A stretch of 64,000 nucleotides of DNA from Selenomonas sp. AB3002 (GCF_000702545.1 NZ_JNIO01000005.1:1-64000), one strand, 5' to 3'; counted from the stretch's first letter, positions 16,880 to 25,799 are shown. Notes: a model not told the origin generated them from the sequence alone. Numbers and translations: made by a program.

Positions 16880-17073
16880 TAGGTCACCATACCTTCCCCG
16901 TTAGCATTGTTCATCTTTTACATAAAAAAATGTATTTGCACGAACAGAGTTTATCACTACCTCATTAAAAACCTCTTAAAAATTGACTGTAAATTTCATG
17001 CAATTAAAAATTTAATCTGCTTTTAATCATTAACTGCTATACTTTCTTAGCACCTAGAAAGGATATAAAAACC
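16880..17073. promoter_or_regulatory. Divergent promoter region between parA and the XRE gene
   Basis: AT-rich 194-bp spacer. A plus-strand TATACT lies at 17038-17043, about 31 bases before the XRE ATG; no good -35 is seen 17 bases before it. Short ATTAAAA/TTTAAT tracts repeat here and may hold an operator for the XRE protein (inference). Confidence 0.35.
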
Positions 17074-17565
17074 ATGCTATTAAAAGACAGGATAAAGCTC
17101 GTGCGCACAAGCCTGCCGGGAAAAATAACACAGGAACAATTCGCACGGATGCTGGGCACATCCAGACCTGCCATTACCAACTACGAAAGAGGGGCTGTCG
17201 TCCCCAAAGACCACTTCTTAAAGCTTATTTGCAAGGAATTCCATATAAACGAATCCTGGCTGAAAGACGGCCTCGGTGAAATGAGGTCCCATGATGACAG
17301 CACCTGCCTTGATAAGGTAAAGGCTATTTCTGGTCTCCCTGCCGAGTGCCATAAATTGATAGACTATTACTTGTCCATGGAGCCGCCTGTCCAAAAAACA
17401 CTGTTGGCCATGGCTAGGGAACTGAAAAACAATGATATCCACCGGTATTACCTATACTGCCGTGCCCCTTGGCTTGACGAGGCAGACCGGGAAGATATAC
17501 TAAGAAAAATGCAAATTGTGGAGTCGGATCTCATAGCTGAAAAAGAAGCGAACCGTTTTAGGTGA
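17074..17565 (+). CDS. XRE-family HTH transcriptional regulator
   Basis: 163 residues. The N-terminal 65 residues are a Cro/C1-type HTH: ITQEQFARMLGTSRPAITNYERGAVVPKDHFLKLICKEF (in parts), ending in the common INESWLKDGLGEM extension. The C-terminal half is helical and without recognised family. ATG follows AAAGGATAT. It faces away from parA and is followed by a strong bidirectional hairpin terminator at 17591-17650. Likely a repressor of the divergent par/rep operon or of its own promoter (inference from position). Confidence 0.8.
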   Translation: MLLKDRIKLVRTSLPGKITQEQFARMLGTSRPAITNYERGAVVPKDHFLKLICKEFHINESWLKDGLGEMRSHDDSTCLDKVKAISGLPAECHKLIDYYLSMEPPVQKTLLAMARELKNNDIHRYYLYCRAPWLDEADREDILRKMQIVESDLIAEKEANRFR

Positions 17566-17590
17566 AGGTTTACGATGCTTCATGGAATAT

Positions 17591-17650
17591 ACTCCGCTAA
17601 AAAATTCGCCGGGCGAATACTTTAGTAAGATAAAGTATTCGCCCGGCGAA
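17591..17650. terminator. Bidirectional hairpin terminator, family copy 1
   Basis: Perfect palindrome: left arm AAAATTCGCCGGGCGAATAC plus TTT, loop AGTAAGATAA, then the exact complement and a T-run. It lies between convergent genes. Related copies, each with its own paired base changes, are at 25800-25850 and 25913-25970. Confidence 0.85.
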
Positions 17651-17654
17651 TTTT

Positions 17655-18587
17655 TTACTGCAATGAACAGTTACCCGCTATTTTATCACAAAGAACATTA
17701 TACTTGTCACCACTGTGCCCTCTGACCCAAGTGATTGTCACGGAACGTTGCTGTGTAACCTTATAGTACTCCTTCCACAAGTCTGCATTGGGAATGAATC
17801 TGCTATCCCAGTCCAGGGCTTTGATTTTACGAAGTTTTTTTGGTTTTGCCACCTGAACTAATGAATTGGCATCTGTTCTGATCTCTACCGTTGCTTTGCA
17901 CCGTACATCTATCAGTCGAAGTGCTGAAATGATAGCATATAGCTCAGCCCGATTTGAATCACCAATTTCCTTGGCTATGCCGCCAACGTAGAACTCTGCT
18001 CCTGTCACGCCGTCTATAATAACTGCCGCATATCCTGCCCTCTCACCCTTATGGCATGAGGCATCAGTATAGATTACCAATCTATGGTTAGTATTAATCC
18101 TACAAAATACCCAGGGGTTTGCTTCCTGAGCCACCTGATGCAACATATTTCTTAACTGCCATTTTCTGTATATTATCAAAAAGATAGTCGGGATATATTG
18201 GCTGATCCAGCCTTTTAGCCTATCTCTCAATGGCTCTATTATTGTACCATCAGCTTCCTGATCACCTCCACTTTGCAGCCATTCCCTTGCTCCCTCTTCC
18301 GTATAGAATACTTTTCCCTCGCTATTCCTATACCCTTGCAGCTGTGCTTGATAATCATCCAAATTGCGGTAAATGCCAGGCTGCTTTCCTTTCTTCACCG
18401 CATAATACGTTTTTTCTTTTGGAAATGCCTCAGGATCCTCCAACCACATCTCAGCCTCCGTATATGATTGGAACCCTTTGGTAAGAACTACCCCTTTTCT
18501 CTTGGAAGCATACTTGAATTCTATCAGTTTTCTATATATCTTTCCTTGGCCGTTCTGATACAGCACCGCATAAAATTTCTTTGCCAT
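17655..18587 (-). CDS. RNase H1-family ribonuclease with two viroplasmin-type domains
   Basis: 310 residues. Two N-terminal hybrid-binding (viroplasmin-like) domains are seen, KKFYAVLYQNGQGKIYRKL...SYTEAEMWL (residues 2-50) and KTYYAVKKGKQPGIYRNL...YTEEGAREWL (about 59-105). The C-terminal RNase H domain has the acidic set IYTDASCHKG, NRAELYAI, IRTDANS and NVLCDKIAG. It degrades RNA in RNA-DNA hybrids, useful for plasmid replication primers or R-loops. A hydrophobic linker segment (IPTIFLIIYRKW) separates the parts. It is last of a three-gene minus-strand operon. Confidence 0.85.
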   Translation of the reverse strand: MAKKFYAVLYQNGQGKIYRKLIEFKYASKRKGVVLTKGFQSYTEAEMWLEDPEAFPKEKTYYAVKKGKQPGIYRNLDDYQAQLQGYRNSEGKVFYTEEGAREWLQSGGDQEADGTIIEPLRDRLKGWISQYIPTIFLIIYRKWQLRNMLHQVAQEANPWVFCRINTNHRLVIYTDASCHKGERAGYAAVIIDGVTGAEFYVGGIAKEIGDSNRAELYAIISALRLIDVRCKATVEIRTDANSLVQVAKPKKLRKIKALDWDSRFIPNADLWKEYYKVTQQRSVTITWVRGHSGDKYNVLCDKIAGNCSLQ

Positions 18588-18596
18588 ATTATTTCC

Positions 18597-19211
18597 TTAA
18601 CGTTCAGTTGACAGTTCCTGCTCACTATTCCCTGACCGCAGGTACTCCTTGTATTCTGCTGCCATATGATAAAATGTGCCCCTTTTTATTCCTGTGGCCT
18701 TCATGAAATCCCTGGCTGTGATTTCTCCAACCTGCCATTTTTCATAAAGATCCGTCCAGTTCTCAGGATACCTGATTTTACGTCGGCCCAGTCGTTTGGA
18801 TTTCTCTGCCCTAAGCTCTACCAGTTTATTCTTAGGTTTAGAATATACCTCCATCAGCAGCTGGAGAAAAAGGTGATTTGTTTCCAAGTCAAGTTTTGTC
18901 ATCATCACCGGATAGTCCAGTACTAGGAGGACTACTCTGGTTTCCAGCAATTTTCTCAAGGCGGCAGGTATATACTCTTTGCCAGGACAAATACTTTCTA
19001 AAGACTTAACCAGAAGAACCGCAGAATCATTGCCAACCTCTGTAAGCAAATTATTATACACCAGGAAGTCCCGGGTAGCTTCCTGGTGTACCTTTACTTC
19101 CATGACTTCAAGGTCTATTTCCTCTAAAGCACTTTGGAAAAGATTCATTTCCTCATCTTCATGTCTGTATATGTGTACGCAATAAGTAATAGTTAATTCC
19201 CCCTGAACCAT
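18597..19211 (-). CDS. Serine-recombinase-like protein lacking the catalytic serine
   Basis: About 204 residues. The N-terminus ITYCVHIYRHEDEEMNLFQSAL aligns with the resolvase start (xGYARVSTxDQ) but has Tyr where the catalytic Ser should be. The long dimer helix and C-terminus follow (LVELRAEKSKRLGRRKIRYP, then a Hin-like HTH ITARDFMKATGIKRGTFYHM). I infer a DNA-binding protein without strand-exchange activity. The reading from ATG 19211 overlaps the end of the PLD-ATPase gene and has no ribosome site. A GGGGGAA lies inside the frame just before an ATT codon, which may be the true, non-standard start. Confidence 0.55.
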   Translation of the reverse strand: MVQGELTITYCVHIYRHEDEEMNLFQSALEEIDLEVMEVKVHQEATRDFLVYNNLLTEVGNDSAVLLVKSLESICPGKEYIPAALRKLLETRVVLLVLDYPVMMTKLDLETNHLFLQLLMEVYSKPKNKLVELRAEKSKRLGRRKIRYPENWTDLYEKWQVGEITARDFMKATGIKRGTFYHMAAEYKEYLRSGNSEQELSTER

Positions 19212-21211
19212 TTATGAAGTTTTGCCAGCCAGCCGTTGTCCTGCTGGAAGTCTATACCTGCATATTTGACAATAGCAGAAAGTTTTATAGGCAAGGTGGA
19301 GCCTACACAGGTACGGGCCGTATCCACCGGCAGCTCATTTTTCAATGACTCAATATCCTTAGGACTTAGATTAGCCTTGCTCAAATCCATCAGCAGCAAA
19401 TCTTTTTCCTTATTAACCGTAAAAACCTCCGGCGCTATAGCATAAGCCTGACGTATGATATTGACCGCTTTGTCTGCCTTGATAGCTTCTCCCATGAAAT
19501 CCTGCCACAAGTATACCCTAAGTTCTGGCGGGAGTGCTATTTCCAGTTCGTTGAATATCTCCATCAAAGTCTCAGATGACAGCTTGAAAACATCCGGCCT
19601 GAGGTCAGAACTATCCGTGCCCTCATTTTTGATGTTATCTATTAAGTGCTCCACCTTTGGCATCATGTAAGCTAAATACTTCCTGTACAGCGAGGTTCCC
19701 ATTCTCTTCTGGAGGCTGTGCAATGAGCTGTCCTTCTGTATGGCTGCATCATCGGAGAGCTGGTTCCTGATGTTGAAAACTATCACCCGCTTGGCCACAT
19801 CAGCTTCCACTTTCTCTGATTCATTGGATGTCAGAATATAGCAGCCATGATTGATCACTCCTGCTCTCAGAAGAGTATCCTCATTCTTCACTATGTCTTT
19901 CAGGTACTTGAGACGATTGTTAGTAACATCATCAATCAGTATAGGACATCCCTTTATCTGAAGCAAATATTCCTCGAAGGATTTAGGTGATATTACACTA
20001 GGAGGAAGCTTGGCCAGAGCCTTGCCGAACATCATGCATTGTATAGTCTTGACGATGGAGGACTTGCCCCCGTTCTTCCCACCTCTCAGAATCATGTACA
20101 TGGGAAACGGACGGCCCACGGAGTTCGCTGGAGCTATTTCCCGATAACAATACCGCAGCGGGGCAATAAAGGGAGCGCTGAACATATATATAAGGATTTT
20201 CCAGTAAGTAGTTCTCAGCTCTGCCGTGTCACCGGTAAACTCCTTAGTGCCTTGCATATATTGGAGCAGATTCTCTATATCCTGCCTCACATCATCTTCC
20301 TCGGGCTGCAAGTCCATTTCCTTTTCTGCAAAGGCAGCGGTCTTTTTCCTGCAATCTACCAAAAGCTCGGGATTGAGGATGAGTTTTCTGGTCTTCTCGC
20401 TATGCTCTTCCTTCATGACCTGCTTCATCCTGGTAACCTTTTTGGGATCAATAGTAATAACATTATCCTTATCCGGAGCAATCCCTGCTTCATTAAGCCT
20501 CCTGGCCCACTTCTTTACATCTTCTGTGGTCTGGTAGATATACTCCTGCTCCTCCCTGTTTGCCACATCATGGATGACAATAGCCTCATTATGCTGGATG
20601 AGTTTCCTGAACACCGGCAGGTCATCAAGATTCTTGCCATCATTACTGATCTCTTTGGCATCAATGCCTATTTCGTCAGAACTCTCACGACGTATATCTT
20701 CAAAAATTCCATAATAGTAATCAAACAGCTTCTTCGAATCAACATAAGTGTAATTTTCCTGCTGGGATCCATCCCAGGCACAGGTCGAAAAGTTGGCCGA
20801 AGTAGTAATTACCCTACGTCTGCCGTCACTTGCCTTCAGCAGATAGACCTTGGAATGGGAGCCATTGGTCACATAAAAATGAAAACTTCCGTCCTCCACT
20901 CGCTTCTGCAATGCTTCGTTGCGGCTAAAATAGCCAATATCGTACTGTTGCTTGGCAAAAATCTGCGCGGGGAGTGCGTGAATCTGACTGGGACTGCCGA
21001 TAATTACCTCCCCATGCTTGAAATGCTCCATCACATCCTCAACCTGCTTAACCCCCACAGAATAAGTCATTGCATATAGCTCGTCGAACCCGGAAAACAA
21101 GTCCTGCCAGAGCATTTCTTCAATACCCACCAAGTCTGCATGTACCACTGGCAACGCTTCCCTATCAAATAAATCCTGATCTCCGCCGTCAATTACACGA
21201 AAGTCTTTCAT
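19193..21211 (-). CDS. PLD-like nuclease fused to a P-loop (SF3/VirE-like) ATPase
   Basis: 672 residues from ATG 21211 (AGGTGGAAGG upstream). Residues about 60-180 form a phospholipase-D-type nuclease domain with one H-K-N motif: HSKVYLL (H119, K121) and TTSANFS (about 136-142). The C-terminal half has Walker A LRGGKNGGKSSIVKTIQ (about 372-388), Walker B CPILIDDVTN and a sensor CYILTSNES, resembling SF3/D5- or VirE-type ATPases. Such a fusion could cut and unwind or translocate DNA. Function is unknown; both plasmid processing and defence are possible. It is divergent from the RHH-parA gene and is followed by the recombinase-like gene with an overlap. Confidence 0.65.
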   Translation of the reverse strand: MKDFRVIDGGDQDLFDREALPVVHADLVGIEEMLWQDLFSGFDELYAMTYSVGVKQVEDVMEHFKHGEVIIGSPSQIHALPAQIFAKQQYDIGYFSRNEALQKRVEDGSFHFYVTNGSHSKVYLLKASDGRRRVITTSANFSTCAWDGSQQENYTYVDSKKLFDYYYGIFEDIRRESSDEIGIDAKEISNDGKNLDDLPVFRKLIQHNEAIVIHDVANREEQEYIYQTTEDVKKWARRLNEAGIAPDKDNVITIDPKKVTRMKQVMKEEHSEKTRKLILNPELLVDCRKKTAAFAEKEMDLQPEEDDVRQDIENLLQYMQGTKEFTGDTAELRTTYWKILIYMFSAPFIAPLRYCYREIAPANSVGRPFPMYMILRGGKNGGKSSIVKTIQCMMFGKALAKLPPSVISPKSFEEYLLQIKGCPILIDDVTNNRLKYLKDIVKNEDTLLRAGVINHGCYILTSNESEKVEADVAKRVIVFNIRNQLSDDAAIQKDSSLHSLQKRMGTSLYRKYLAYMMPKVEHLIDNIKNEGTDSSDLRPDVFKLSSETLMEIFNELEIALPPELRVYLWQDFMGEAIKADKAVNIIRQAYAIAPEVFTVNKEKDLLLMDLSKANLSPKDIESLKNELPVDTARTCVGSTLPIKLSAIVKYAGIDFQQDNGWLAKLHKWFRGN

Positions 21212-21340
21212 ATTACCTTCCACCTTTCAGACAACGTAATGAATAGTATCAACGGCTGCCGTTTTAGTTGATTATATCAGTATCTAAAAATTAAATCAAT
21301 AAATAGACACAAAGTAGACAGTATATAATATCCAAAGCAT

Positions 21341-21410
21341 AAACTTAATTAAGTTTACTTGATTTTTAACTTTATACATGTTATTATTCATACATAACTT
21401 AGTTAAATTT
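21341..21410. promoter_or_regulatory. parA2 promoter flanked by AACTTARTTAA palindrome sites
   Basis: A perfect 16-bp palindrome AAACTTAATTAAGTTT (21341-21356) precedes TTGATT (21359-21364), 17 bases, and TATTAT (21382-21387), which read towards parA2. A related site AACTTAGTTAAATTT is at 21396-21410. In the other direction TATACT (21320-21325) could serve the PLD-ATPase gene. Autoregulation by the RHH domain of ParA2 is an inference. Confidence 0.55.
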
Positions 21411-21450
21411 CAAAAATTTAATTATACAAAACAAGGAGGATGTGCAGAAT

Positions 21451-22452
21451 ATGGCTGAACTTACCAACAGAAAGTCCTTCACCACCACCCTCTCCAACGA
21501 CAACGTGGAGAAGCTGAAGACTCTTTCCGAAAAGAAAGGCGTACCCAAGACCAAGATTCTGGATGATGCAGTGAACACACTATACGAAAAGGAGGAGAGT
21601 ATGGAACAGGAAGCCAAGAAGCATAAAGGGACCGTCATTTCCGTCTGCAACAACAAAGGCGGCGTAGGCAAGACCACCAGCGTGGCAGCCTTGGCGGACC
21701 TGCTGGCCAAGAAAGGCAAAAGCGTCCTCCTCATAGATGCAGATCCCCAAGGAAACCTGTCTAACACCTTCAACTACATGGGACGCGGCCAGAACCAGAT
21801 TCTGGAGAACTATCTGGGTACCCTCTTGAAAGACCGCATGAAGGCTGTGCAGGAAGATGACCCAGACAAGTGCGTGAAACTTGACTACTTCATCCTGAAC
21901 TCTTCCGAGTTCCCCCGTATCGACCTCATCTGCTCCGATATCCGTCTGGATGGCACTTACGCAGAACTCAATGCAGGCGGTGTACGCTACTCCTACATCA
22001 TCGCCGACATCATCGAGGAAGCCAAGGCCATGGACAAATACGACTACATCCTCATTGACAGCCGTCCGGCCATGAACAACGAGGTGGCCATGTTCCTCCT
22101 GGGCACTGATTACGTCATCATCCCCGTGGAACCTGCCAAGCATGCCATTCTTGGCGCCAATGCCATGGCCCGCTTTGTCCTCACCACCGCCAAGCAGCGC
22201 CCTGGTCTCAAGATTCTCGGTGCTTTCATGACCAAGGTGGTGGACAGGACCAAGTCCTTCCACGATTTCCTGCCCATGGTGCAAAATGGCTGGGACAAGA
22301 TGCTCTTCGAGACCCGCATCCCCTACAACCAGGATGTAATCAACTCAGAGAACCTCAGTGCTCCCGTGACCTTCCGCAAGCCTGCCTGCAAAGCTTCCAA
22401 GGCTTATGTAAAACTCTGTGATGAGGTGGTGACTAGAATTGAGCAGCAATAA
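21451..22452 (+). CDS. parA: ParA ATPase with N-terminal ribbon-helix-helix domain (second par locus)
   Basis: 333 residues from ATG 21451, 11 bases after AAGGAGG; a GTG at 21442 is too close to that site. Residues about 8-45 (KSFTTTLSNDNVEKLKTL, KKGVPKTKILDDAVNTLYEK) have the pattern of an RHH/CopG DNA-binding domain: one strand, two helices. The ATPase follows: CNNKGGVGKTTSVAALADLL, VLLIDADPQGNLSNTF and YDYILIDSRPAMNNEV. Segregates the Rep_3 replicon with the next gene. Most ParA proteins carry an HTH or nothing at the N-terminus, so RHH-ParA is notable. Codons are strongly biased to C/G endings, suggesting high expression. Confidence 0.85.
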   Translation: MAELTNRKSFTTTLSNDNVEKLKTLSEKKGVPKTKILDDAVNTLYEKEESMEQEAKKHKGTVISVCNNKGGVGKTTSVAALADLLAKKGKSVLLIDADPQGNLSNTFNYMGRGQNQILENYLGTLLKDRMKAVQEDDPDKCVKLDYFILNSSEFPRIDLICSDIRLDGTYAELNAGGVRYSYIIADIIEEAKAMDKYDYILIDSRPAMNNEVAMFLLGTDYVIIPVEPAKHAILGANAMARFVLTTAKQRPGLKILGAFMTKVVDRTKSFHDFLPMVQNGWDKMLFETRIPYNQDVINSENLSAPVTFRKPACKASKAYVKLCDEVVTRIEQQ

Positions 22453-23578
22453 GAACGACATGATGGGCATTTCCTTTGTTGACCTGTCCGGAAACACAGA
22501 AGACACCTCAAATATGCCCGTAGGAGTCAGCAACCGCTTTGAGGATGAAGAATTCAAGGAAATGACCCGCAAGAGGCTGATGGGACAGCAAGCAGCCTCT
22601 GCACCTAAGGAGGAATCCTCTACAGTAGAGAACGCTGAAGAAGCGCGCGAAACCGCCGCCAAGACCGACAAGATCCTCACAGACATTACTGGCAGCACCG
22701 GTACTTACGCAATTCTTCCACTCGATTCTCTTGCCCCAACCCCTGAAGCTTGGAATCAGTTTTCCACCATCTCCAATGAAAAGAAAGTGCTCATGGCCGA
22801 CAGCATCTATCGCAACGGCCTGCAACAGCCCATTGTGGTGCGTGCCCTTGACGAAGAAGGCACCTCCTACCAGATTTTGGCCGGCAACACCCGCAAGAGC
22901 ATCTACAATGTGCTGTATGAACTCACTGGCGACGAGAAATACCTCTCCATCGAGTGCAAGGTTTACGCCTTCGGACAGCTTACTGATGACCAGGCCAGGG
23001 AAATTGCCTCCGACACCAACTATGTCCAGCGAGCCAACCTCACCAGCCGTGACAAAAGCTTTGCCGTACGCACTAAGCTGACTATCCTCAAGAAACGCGG
23101 CGAAAAGCAGATCCTTGAAAAGGCCGCAGAGCAGATGGGCATGAAACGCACGGCTGCTTTCAGCTGGAATAAGATGGCCAGCCTGATTCCTCCCCTGTTT
23201 GATATGTACGATGAAGGCAAGCTTTCTCTGAAGGCAGCCACCCGCATCGCTGGGTGGAGCCAGGAGGTGCAGGAAGAACTCTACATGGAGTCAGAGCACT
23301 TCACAAATGAAATCATCATGGCTATCCCGGCCAAGACACCCTCGGAAATGGTTCTGGAAAAGTTCCACGAGATATACAATGAAAGCCAGAAGGAGCAGGA
23401 AGAAGCCCGCAAAATTGGCTCTATTGAGTCCATAGACGAAAATGAGGACGGATATACCATCCACCTCTCCGGAAAGGCTCCAGAGGCGTCTCAGCTTGTT
23501 GTGATGTACTTACCAAATCAGAAAGTCACCGCCTTCAGGAAGCAATACCAAGACTATATTATCGAACCAAGCAACTGA
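22439..23578 (+). CDS. parB: ParB-family centromere-binding protein (second par locus)
   Basis: 379 residues from TTG 22439, overlapping the end of parA2, with GAGGTGG about 10 bases upstream; ATG 22460 is possible but has no site. The ParB fold is seen in ILPLDSLAPTPEAWNQF, ADSIYRNGLQQPIVVRAL and YQILAGNTRKSIYNVL, where AGNTRKS replaces the common GERRxR. The HTH region is MGMKRTAAFSWNKMASLIPP. A C-terminal domain (EDGYTIHLSGKAPEASQLVV) follows. Unrelated in detail to ParB1 at 14664, so the two loci are independent systems. Confidence 0.8.
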   Translation: MSSNKNDMMGISFVDLSGNTEDTSNMPVGVSNRFEDEEFKEMTRKRLMGQQAASAPKEESSTVENAEEARETAAKTDKILTDITGSTGTYAILPLDSLAPTPEAWNQFSTISNEKKVLMADSIYRNGLQQPIVVRALDEEGTSYQILAGNTRKSIYNVLYELTGDEKYLSIECKVYAFGQLTDDQAREIASDTNYVQRANLTSRDKSFAVRTKLTILKKRGEKQILEKAAEQMGMKRTAAFSWNKMASLIPPLFDMYDEGKLSLKAATRIAGWSQEVQEELYMESEHFTNEIIMAIPAKTPSEMVLEKFHEIYNESQKEQEEARKIGSIESIDENEDGYTIHLSGKAPEASQLVVMYLPNQKVTAFRKQYQDYIIEPSN

Positions 23579-23587
23579 TCTATGAAA

Positions 23588-23618
23588 AAAGAACTGGCCC
23601 CACACAGGTCAGTTCTTT
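23588..23618. terminator. Terminator after parB2 (stronger on the minus strand)
   Basis: Stem AAAGAACTG...CAGTTCTTT, 9 bp. The plus-strand tail (CACG) is poor, whereas on the minus strand the stem runs into six T. It insulates parAB2 from the origin. Confidence 0.55.
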
Positions 23619-23641
23619 CACGTCTATGCAATAAAATACTT

Positions 23642-24250
23642 TTGTGGTGGGTTAATTTGTCGGAAGTAAGCATCACATTATAGGCTAATCAGAGTTCAGT
23701 TTAACTTATCAACAGGCTGTGGATAAGTCAGAGCCTTTAATTAAGCCATTCAGCAGACTTATGCACAATCAGTCTGTGTATAAAGCGACAAATTATACCA
23801 CCAGAAAAAAATAACCGACAAAAATCCCCACCATAAAATATTTTCTGCCTTATTTTCCCCTCAAATGACCGACAAAACATACCACCACAAAGCAATTTTC
23901 GACCAAATCCCCCACTACAAAAAATCCAGTCAGTCCTTGTCACAGCTAGCTTCTCAGGAAATTTCCCTGCCGCTTGGAAACTAGATACCGACAAAACATA
24001 CCACCACAACAGACAAAAACACCCACCACAAGGCAGGATACACCGACAAATTCCCCCACCATAAAGCCTATAAAGCCTCTTAATCCTATGTCATACAAGG
24101 AGTTTCGCCTTGTTCCGACAAATAACCCCACCACAATCATTTCTCAGACAAAAGCCCCCACCATAAAACCATATTTAACAAGCTATGAATCCCCTCCATG
24201 CCTTGCTACTACTGGGATGGAGCCACTTCCGACAAAACCTCCCACCATAA
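23642..24250. other. oriV of the Rep_3 replicon: 22-bp iterons and DnaA boxes
   Basis: Iterons of 22 bp, pattern CCGACAAA-N6-CACCAYAA, begin at 23785, 23815, 23869, 23899, 23988, 24010, 24043, 24115, 24145 and 24229 (plus strand). One reverse copy is at 23642-23663, and one copy lies beyond rep at 25869-25890. Four DnaA-type boxes sit at the left: 23706 (TTATCAACA), 23718 (TGTGGATAA, perfect), 23759 (TTATGCACA) and 23775 (TGTGTATAA). No gene is supported here. Confidence 0.9.
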
Positions 24251-24254
24251 CGTT

Positions 24255-24303
24255 CCCTATATATATTATTATATGTTTATCATATAAACATAATAATATA
24301 TAA
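24255..24303. other. AT-rich dyad, probable unwinding element or rep operator
   Basis: A run of almost only A and T with two arms built on TATTATTATATGTTTAT and its near complement ATAAACATAATAATATA, just after the last iteron and before the rep promoter. It is the likely melting region; it could also bind Rep for autoregulation (inference). Confidence 0.55.
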
Positions 24304-24331
24304 GCTACTCTTTTTCGGTGGGAAATAGTCA

Positions 24332-24360
24332 TTGCGTTATTCTACCACAAAAGGTATAAT
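24332..24360 (+). promoter_or_regulatory. rep promoter
   Basis: TTGCGT (24332-24337), 17 bases, perfect TATAAT (24355-24360), 40 bases before the rep ATG. Confidence 0.65.
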
Positions 24361-24399
24361 AATAATCAAAAATGGTGCCTCAAGAAAGGATTTACATCT

Positions 24400-25770
24400 A
24401 TGGCCTCCAAAAAAGGGTTCATCATAACTACACCTCCTGATTATATATACCAAACTCTTGATTTCGATACACCTACCAAGTTTGCCAACGAACTCATGTT
24501 TGCCCGGCACTCTATGAAGGAAAACGAATTAAAAATTTGGCTTCTGACTATGGCATCCCTAGCAAAAGAAAACTACATCACAAACGAAGTGATGTACGAA
24601 TACAACATTTCTCTTCTTGCAGATAAGCTAAATATCAATAAGGACAAAGGCTGGCGTACCATCATACGTGAAGCCATCGATCAGGTATCTGACAAAAGTC
24701 TCAAAATTGTCAAACGCTACTCTAATGAAGAAGATAAGCAAAACTGGAGTAAGGTCCCTCTTTACGACGCCGTTGAATATAACGATTTCAATGATACCGT
24801 CTCAGTGTCCATAAACCCCAAGATGCTACCGTATTTGCAGGACTTCACAGAAAAATTTACTGAAGTTGATATTACTGAAATGTTAGCTATACGTGGTATC
24901 ACCCAACTTAAAGTATTCATGGTGGTCAAAGAACTGATAGCCGAGGGTACCTACATCATCAGCATAGAACGCTTCAAGGAACGGCTTAATATGCCTGTCA
25001 CCTCATATCCAAACTTCCGTGACTTCCAACGAGATGTGCTCAAAAAAGCTGAACAGCAGATTCGCAAAAACACTTCCCTTAAGCAATTCCACTTCTCCCA
25101 TGATGGCAAAGGACGCAGACCAGCTGTCAACATCTCCATTCATCTTACCGATGTAGAAAGTAAGGTATTGCCTGCTCCTAAGAAGGTTGTCACCCTTGAG
25201 GATAAGATTGCCAGCCTCGACGCGGAGCATCTGCACCTCTTTGATGAATATTCATCTTTTGGCATCAAGCCGGAAGCAGCTTGCTACGAACTTATTAATG
25301 GCAATGGCCTGGACGTACTGAAAAGCAACTTGGCTTACTATAAGGAGCAGCTAAAAAAGAGAAAGCCGGAGCAGGAGCCTCTTAGTGCAGGTTATCTCAT
25401 AACTTGTGTGAAAAAGGACTATGCTAAGTCACGGCGCAAGACATGGCTTCGCAAGGCTGAAATGAATGGAAATGCGGAAACCGAAGTGCAGCAGACTGAT
25501 ATCAAACTGGAGGATGTCTATAAAACCTGCAAGAACAACGCCGGTGTACTCATAAAAAAAGGAAACATGAAGAAGCTTCTTGAGCTTTTTGACACGGCTG
25601 AAGTCTCCATGGAGAACATGGCCACCAACATGGGGCTGCCCTTTGATTTTGAGGAAGCCCGCATCACCATCCAGAAGCGCGACCTCAGAAACAAGGAAAC
25701 CATGCTCTTCCGTGAGCACCTGGCTCAGAGGCTTATGTCTGGTTATATTACAATGGACAGCATTATTTAA
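24400..25770 (+). CDS. rep: Rep_3-family replication initiator
   Basis: 456 residues. The N-terminal half is a Rep_3 (RepB/RepE-like) double winged-helix initiator: FANELMFARHSMKENELKIWLLTMASL, the first domain around ISLLADKLNINKDKGWRTIIREAID, and the second around ITQLKVFMVVKELIAEGTYIISIERFKERLN (quoted in parts). It binds the iterons upstream and melts the origin. The C-terminal half (from about residue 265) is a helical extension of unknown role, making it longer than the usual 230-350 residues. ATG at 24400; the site AAGAAAGGATT lies upstream. The gene is flanked by iterons on both sides. Confidence 0.92.
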   Translation: MASKKGFIITTPPDYIYQTLDFDTPTKFANELMFARHSMKENELKIWLLTMASLAKENYITNEVMYEYNISLLADKLNINKDKGWRTIIREAIDQVSDKSLKIVKRYSNEEDKQNWSKVPLYDAVEYNDFNDTVSVSINPKMLPYLQDFTEKFTEVDITEMLAIRGITQLKVFMVVKELIAEGTYIISIERFKERLNMPVTSYPNFRDFQRDVLKKAEQQIRKNTSLKQFHFSHDGKGRRPAVNISIHLTDVESKVLPAPKKVVTLEDKIASLDAEHLHLFDEYSSFGIKPEAACYELINGNGLDVLKSNLAYYKEQLKKRKPEQEPLSAGYLITCVKKDYAKSRRKTWLRKAEMNGNAETEVQQTDIKLEDVYKTCKNNAGVLIKKGNMKKLLELFDTAEVSMENMATNMGLPFDFEEARITIQKRDLRNKETMLFREHLAQRLMSGYITMDSII

Positions 25771-25799
25771 GCTGATCCAGCACTATAAGGCATAAAATT

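Noticed and set aside
19193-21211. PLD-containing gene as the DrmC component of DISARM
   Set aside because: DrmC is a short PLD protein; this one has an added ATPase half, lies on the other strand and is separated from the island by a complete replicon.
23785-24250. Possible CRISPR array from regularly recurring 22-bp repeats
   Set aside because: Spacing is irregular (22 to 89 bp), repeats vary, and they lie before a Rep_3 gene with DnaA boxes; they are iterons.
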